A stretch of DNA of 47,928 bases from Brevibacillus reuszeri (GTDB taxonomy: Bacteria; Bacillota; Bacilli; Brevibacillales; Brevibacillaceae): NCBI RefSeq assembly GCF_001187725.1, contig NZ_LGIQ01000004.1, positions 15,096 through 63,023 on the forward strand, read 5' to 3'. A program made the position numbers and the translations under genes. Below, in pieces: positions 43,634 to 47,928 of the stretch. Numbering within the stretch: the first letter of the stretch is position 1; each line of letters opens with the position of its first letter. Under the pieces are notes generated by a model. The model ran no database searches. It was not told the DNA's origin and saw only the letters and a program-made list of their open reading frames with translations.

Positions 43634-44941
43634 TTATTTTCCGGTTCCGCTACTGAACAGATTGCTGAAAAATTGGATGATGCTACGGAAGAACAGTCGA
43701 ATCCAGCTAGCCTCTTCAACGTCTTGGCTCGCTACTACATCTACGCCTGCTTTTTCCGCGTCCTGAGGCTGCAGGAATTCTGCTTCCTTGCCGCCTTCTT
43801 CTTTGAGCACAAGCTTACCGATCACTTGTCCTTGCTTGATTGGCGCACTTAGATCTTGGAAGGTCACGCTTGGAGTAAACTTTACCTCGCTGCCGATTTT
43901 GGTCAGCATGCTTACTTCGCTACCAGTAACTACTGGAACGCTCAGCTCCACGCCATTTTTTACAGCAGCTGTCTCAAATCCCTTGATCGGTGCATTTTTG
44001 TCCATTTGCTTGGTCATTTTGAAATTGCTGAAACCGTAGTCGAACAACTTTCTCGTCTCAGAAAAACGTTGCGTGTCGCTTTCTGTATTCATGACTACAC
44101 TGATCAAGCGCATATTGTCACGGACTGCTGTACCGGTAAAGCAATAGCCTGCTGCTTTTGTATATCCTGTTTTCAATCCATCAACGCCCTGATAATAGCT
44201 GATCAGACCTGGCAACATCCAGTTGTAGCTTTTCTTGCTCCACTCTTTTGGAGTACCTGTGCGGAACGTAAAGCTTGGTTTTTTAGATACTTCCAACGCT
44301 TCTGGGAAATCACGGATCAAAGCACGTGCCAGAATAGCTGAATCACGGGCAGACATGAGGTTTTCTAGTTGGTCGGTCTTAATCGAGTATGGTCCCAGCT
44401 CATTCGCCGGCAGACCTGTGGACGTAACAAACGAGGTGCTTTTCATTCCGAATTCTGCTGCTTTTTTGTTCATCATCTGAACAAAGTTGGCTTCACTTCC
44501 TGCTACCTTTTCTGCAAGAAGTACCGTAGCGTCATTGGCTGAAACGACTGCCATCGCTTCGTACAATTGTTTAACCGTAAACGATTCACCTGCATTCAAG
44601 TAAACACCGGATGCATCCGAAATTTTTGCGATATAGAATGCATAATCACTAACCGGTACGACATCATCCCAACTGATCTTCTTTTGCTTGACGGCTTCCT
44701 GAACCAGATATTCAGACATCATCTTACTCATGCTGGCAGGAGGTAGTGCTACATCAGGATTGTTGCTATAAATCACCTTACCAGTAGATGCCTCCACAAG
44801 AATGGCAGATTTCGCTACAAGCTGTAAATTGGCTGCAGGTGCGGTTTCTGCATTGGCTACAGTGCCTCCCATTGCTGTCGTAAACACAGCGACAGAAAGG
44901 AACAGACCTGTCAATCTCTGTGTCCATGTCTTTCGTTTCAT
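43634..44941 (-). CDS. dacA: D-alanyl-D-alanine carboxypeptidase (PBP5)
   Basis: 435 residues. It trims the terminal D-Ala of peptidoglycan pentapeptides. The signal peptide ends VANAE (about 31). Active-site motifs are SMSK (Ser70, Lys73), SAN (134-136) and KTG (257-259). The C-terminal domain (VPVVTGSEVSMLTKIGSE) ends in an amphipathic membrane-anchoring helix (SWIRLFFRSIIQFFSNLFSS). I use ATG 44941; a GTG at 44953 overlaps the ribosome site. It lies between guaB and pdxS as in B. subtilis. Confidence 0.95.
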   Translation of the reverse strand: MKRKTWTQRLTGLFLSVAVFTTAMGGTVANAETAPAANLQLVAKSAILVEASTGKVIYSNNPDVALPPASMSKMMSEYLVQEAVKQKKISWDDVVPVSDYAFYIAKISDASGVYLNAGESFTVKQLYEAMAVVSANDATVLLAEKVAGSEANFVQMMNKKAAEFGMKSTSFVTSTGLPANELGPYSIKTDQLENLMSARDSAILARALIRDFPEALEVSKKPSFTFRTGTPKEWSKKSYNWMLPGLISYYQGVDGLKTGYTKAAGYCFTGTAVRDNMRLISVVMNTESDTQRFSETRKLFDYGFSNFKMTKQMDKNAPIKGFETAAVKNGVELSVPVVTGSEVSMLTKIGSEVKFTPSVTFQDLSAPIKQGQVIGKLVLKEEGGKEAEFLQPQDAEKAGVDVVASQDVEEASWIRLFFRSIIQFFSNLFSSGTGK

Positions 44942-45067
44942 GTATTCTCTCACTCTCCCATTTCTGTCGAATTTGTCTTAGTGAAACGTGCACACCGCTT
45001 TAAGTTTACCATAGGTAGCAGGCTCGCTTGAAGCTTGTTTCCTCCCATTTCCATGTGGAAAACCCTA

Positions 45068-45104
45068 GTAAAAAACCCCTTTCTGCGTAACCGAAAGGGG
45101 TTTT
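45068..45104 (-). terminator. Terminator of guaB
   Basis: AAAACCCCTTTC and GAAAGGGGTTTT with a 9-base loop, then TTTACTAGG on the minus strand. Confidence 0.9.
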
Positions 45105-45128
45105 GGGACTATATGACTAATCGAATTT

Positions 45129-46616
<1,488 letters not shown>

Positions 46617-46754
46617 TTAAGACAGTTTAACAAACGGCATAATTTACTGTCAAGGAACGTGTAAAATGTTCGGTTATGAAGTTGATTTTACAGATAAATC
46701 AAAAAATAACAGATGATAGTAAAGAGAAAACGAAAATTCCCAAAGGTGGTTACT

Positions 46755-47777
46755 ATGGATAAGGCTTGGAAAACACTTCGTTTTTTGGAGACAGAACCAA
46801 CAGCTCGCAAGTTTTTGGCCACCTGCTATCATGGCATGGGTTTAGAGCATTTCGATCGATTGGCTTTTCAGCAAAGCTCCCGATTTCTGTATTTATGGAA
46901 GCAGGCAAGACAATTTTATCAAACGGCAGCGGTGGCCGACCTTTCTATCCAGCCTTTGCTGCTGTTTTATGGCTGTTCACATCTGTTAAAAGGCATGCTG
47001 TTAACGCGTGACTCTTCCTATCCACAGAATAGTCGTGTCCTGCAGCATGGGGTTACGACAAGAAAGCTAAAGCGCAGTGCCTACCTTTTAACCGAGGATG
47101 AGATTCGCCCACAAAAGGAGGGTTTTTTTGCTCATCTCGCTCAAGTTTTCTCTCTTACTCCCTTACAAGATCGTTACTTTGCTCATGACTTGTTTGCTTC
47201 CATACCAGGTGTAAGTCATGCATACACCTTAACCACTAACAAGGAACAATTTTGGATTCGCATGGAGATGACCAAAATCGCACCTCCAAAAGAATTAGAG
47301 TCGATGTATAGCGACACCTGGATAAAGGTTTCTTTTCCAGAAGGAAAGGACGGGCCATTATCCTATTCGACAGAGACCTTTATGCAATACATCCGCCGAT
47401 TAACTCCTGCTGCTTGTAACCTGGATCATGTTCGCTGGAGAGAAGGAACCATCAAAGAAATGCTACTTCCCCAGTTTGCCCTTTCTCAAATGGAACAACA
47501 CCCACTATTTCGGGTACAAGAGCATACGCTCTTTTTTTGGAATGGGCCTTCGACCTCTCATCCTCTTCCGGAATGGGCTAGCCACTATCTGCTGTTGTAC
47601 CTCTTAAGCATGCTTTGTCGTTATGAAACGGAATGGTGGGGCGAATTGACTCTTTCTCATGGCTTTGCTGAACGGTTTTTAGTTGAGCTTTTTCTCGAGC
47701 ATCACGCTGCTACATTTCCCACGGTTATTATGAAACAGATTCAGCAAAATAACCGTCTGGTCTTGCCTTCATCATGA
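46755..47777 (+). CDS. yaaC: YaaC-family protein
   Basis: A 340-residue protein of the YaaC family, found beside guaB at the origin-proximal rrn operon in many Bacilli. Function is unknown. Visible features are LSIQPLLLFYGCSHLLKGMLLTRDSSYPQNSRVLQHGVTTRKLKRSAYLLTEDEI and the C-terminal hydrophobic YLLLYLLSMLCRYETEWWGEL. No signal peptide. ATG 46755 follows AAAGGTGG; the open extension to 46713 lacks a ribosome site. Identification rests on both sequence pattern and location. Confidence 0.88.
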   Translation: MDKAWKTLRFLETEPTARKFLATCYHGMGLEHFDRLAFQQSSRFLYLWKQARQFYQTAAVADLSIQPLLLFYGCSHLLKGMLLTRDSSYPQNSRVLQHGVTTRKLKRSAYLLTEDEIRPQKEGFFAHLAQVFSLTPLQDRYFAHDLFASIPGVSHAYTLTTNKEQFWIRMEMTKIAPPKELESMYSDTWIKVSFPEGKDGPLSYSTETFMQYIRRLTPAACNLDHVRWREGTIKEMLLPQFALSQMEQHPLFRVQEHTLFFWNGPSTSHPLPEWASHYLLLYLLSMLCRYETEWWGELTLSHGFAERFLVELFLEHHAATFPTVIMKQIQQNNRLVLPSS

Positions 47778-47828
47778 AGCAGGGCATTTCCTCCGCTTTA
47801 CATGCGTAAAAAATGGACCCATACAACA

Positions 47829-47863
47829 AAAAACCTTCTAGCCTTTAAGAGCTAGAAGGTTTT
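47829..47863. terminator. rrn operon terminator (also faces yaaC)
   Basis: AACCTTCTAGC and GCTAGAAGGTT form an 11-bp stem, with TTTTTTG on the minus strand after the 23S side and TTTTATCTTC on the plus strand. It is bidirectional. Confidence 0.9.
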
Positions 47864-47908
47864 ATCTTCATTCCTTGAAAACTGGATCTGCATGATTGCT
47901 AAGAGTGT

Positions 47909-47928
47909 GGATAAGTCCTCGACCGATT
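47909..47928 (-). rRNA. 23S rRNA, extreme 3' end (partial)
   Basis: The minus strand reads AATCGGTCGAGGACTTATCC, matching the conserved bacterial 23S 3' end (AATCGGTCGAGGACTTAACC) with one difference. The trailing text ATCCAGTTTTCAAGGAATG is typical of rrn spacer after 23S. The gene continues beyond the right edge. Confidence 0.88.

Overview
The window looks like the chromosome of a Brevibacillus-type, low-to-medium GC, spore-forming Firmicute close to the replication origin. This rests on gene order, strong AGGAGG ribosome sites, a serine T-box, GlcT-type antiterminator sites and glyoxylate-shunt genes. From the right edge leftwards it reads: 3' end of a 23S rRNA, yaaC, guaB, dacA, pdxS, pdxT, serS and, further left, tadA and a tRNA-Ser. 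This is the Bacillus subtilis origin-proximal order (rrn-yaaC-guaB-dacA-pdxS-pdxT-serS-tRNA-Ser-tadA) shown in reverse, with about 17 kb of extra genes between serS and tadA. The genus is inference; no species is claimed.

Right half (22.4-47.9 kb), stable core. It holds rsuA, tadA with a nitroreductase, DinB, a YkuK-like gene and a complete PTS operon (glcT-EIIA-HPr-EI-EIICB). The PTS operon is controlled by two antiterminator/terminator switches, one before glcT and one after it. Next come two divergent XRE regulators, an HxlR/DoxX pair, OsmC, several small membrane proteins, a RodA/FtsW-type glycan polymerase, tRNA-Arg, aceA-aceB, a four-CxxC mini-protein, serS with its T-box, pdxST, dacA, guaB and yaaC.

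Left half (1-22.3 kb), accessory and decaying. The main functional unit is a six-gene operon (4.4-10.7 kb, minus strand) for uptake and export of an opine (staphylopine-like) metallophore: cntA-B-C-D, a CntE-like exporter and cntF, with a Fur-box-like site at the promoter. Upstream lies a second cassette with one intact CntE-type exporter and broken cntD and cntF copies. No cntK, cntL or cntM synthesis genes are present. Around these are a secreted protein with acidic 13-residue repeats, a multiply frameshifted NlpC/P60 peptidase, two GT2 glycosyltransferase genes, three IS110-family copies (all broken), a 5' fragment of a group IIC intron lying just past an intrinsic terminator, and a pair of 130-bp direct repeats. 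There is also a MarR-controlled block containing a GC-rich gene that looks imported.

The most unusual object is a 1,082-bp element at 21172-22253 next to tRNA-Ser. Its ends begin TGT, then five bases, then a 20-bp site very like the TnsB-binding sites of Tn7. There are three spaced sites on the left and seven closely packed sites on the right, in opposite orientation. It carries no transposase, only a winged-helix regulator (apparently leaderless, overlapping a perfect 26-bp palindrome) and a small membrane/coiled-coil protein. I read it as a non-autonomous Tn7-like element.
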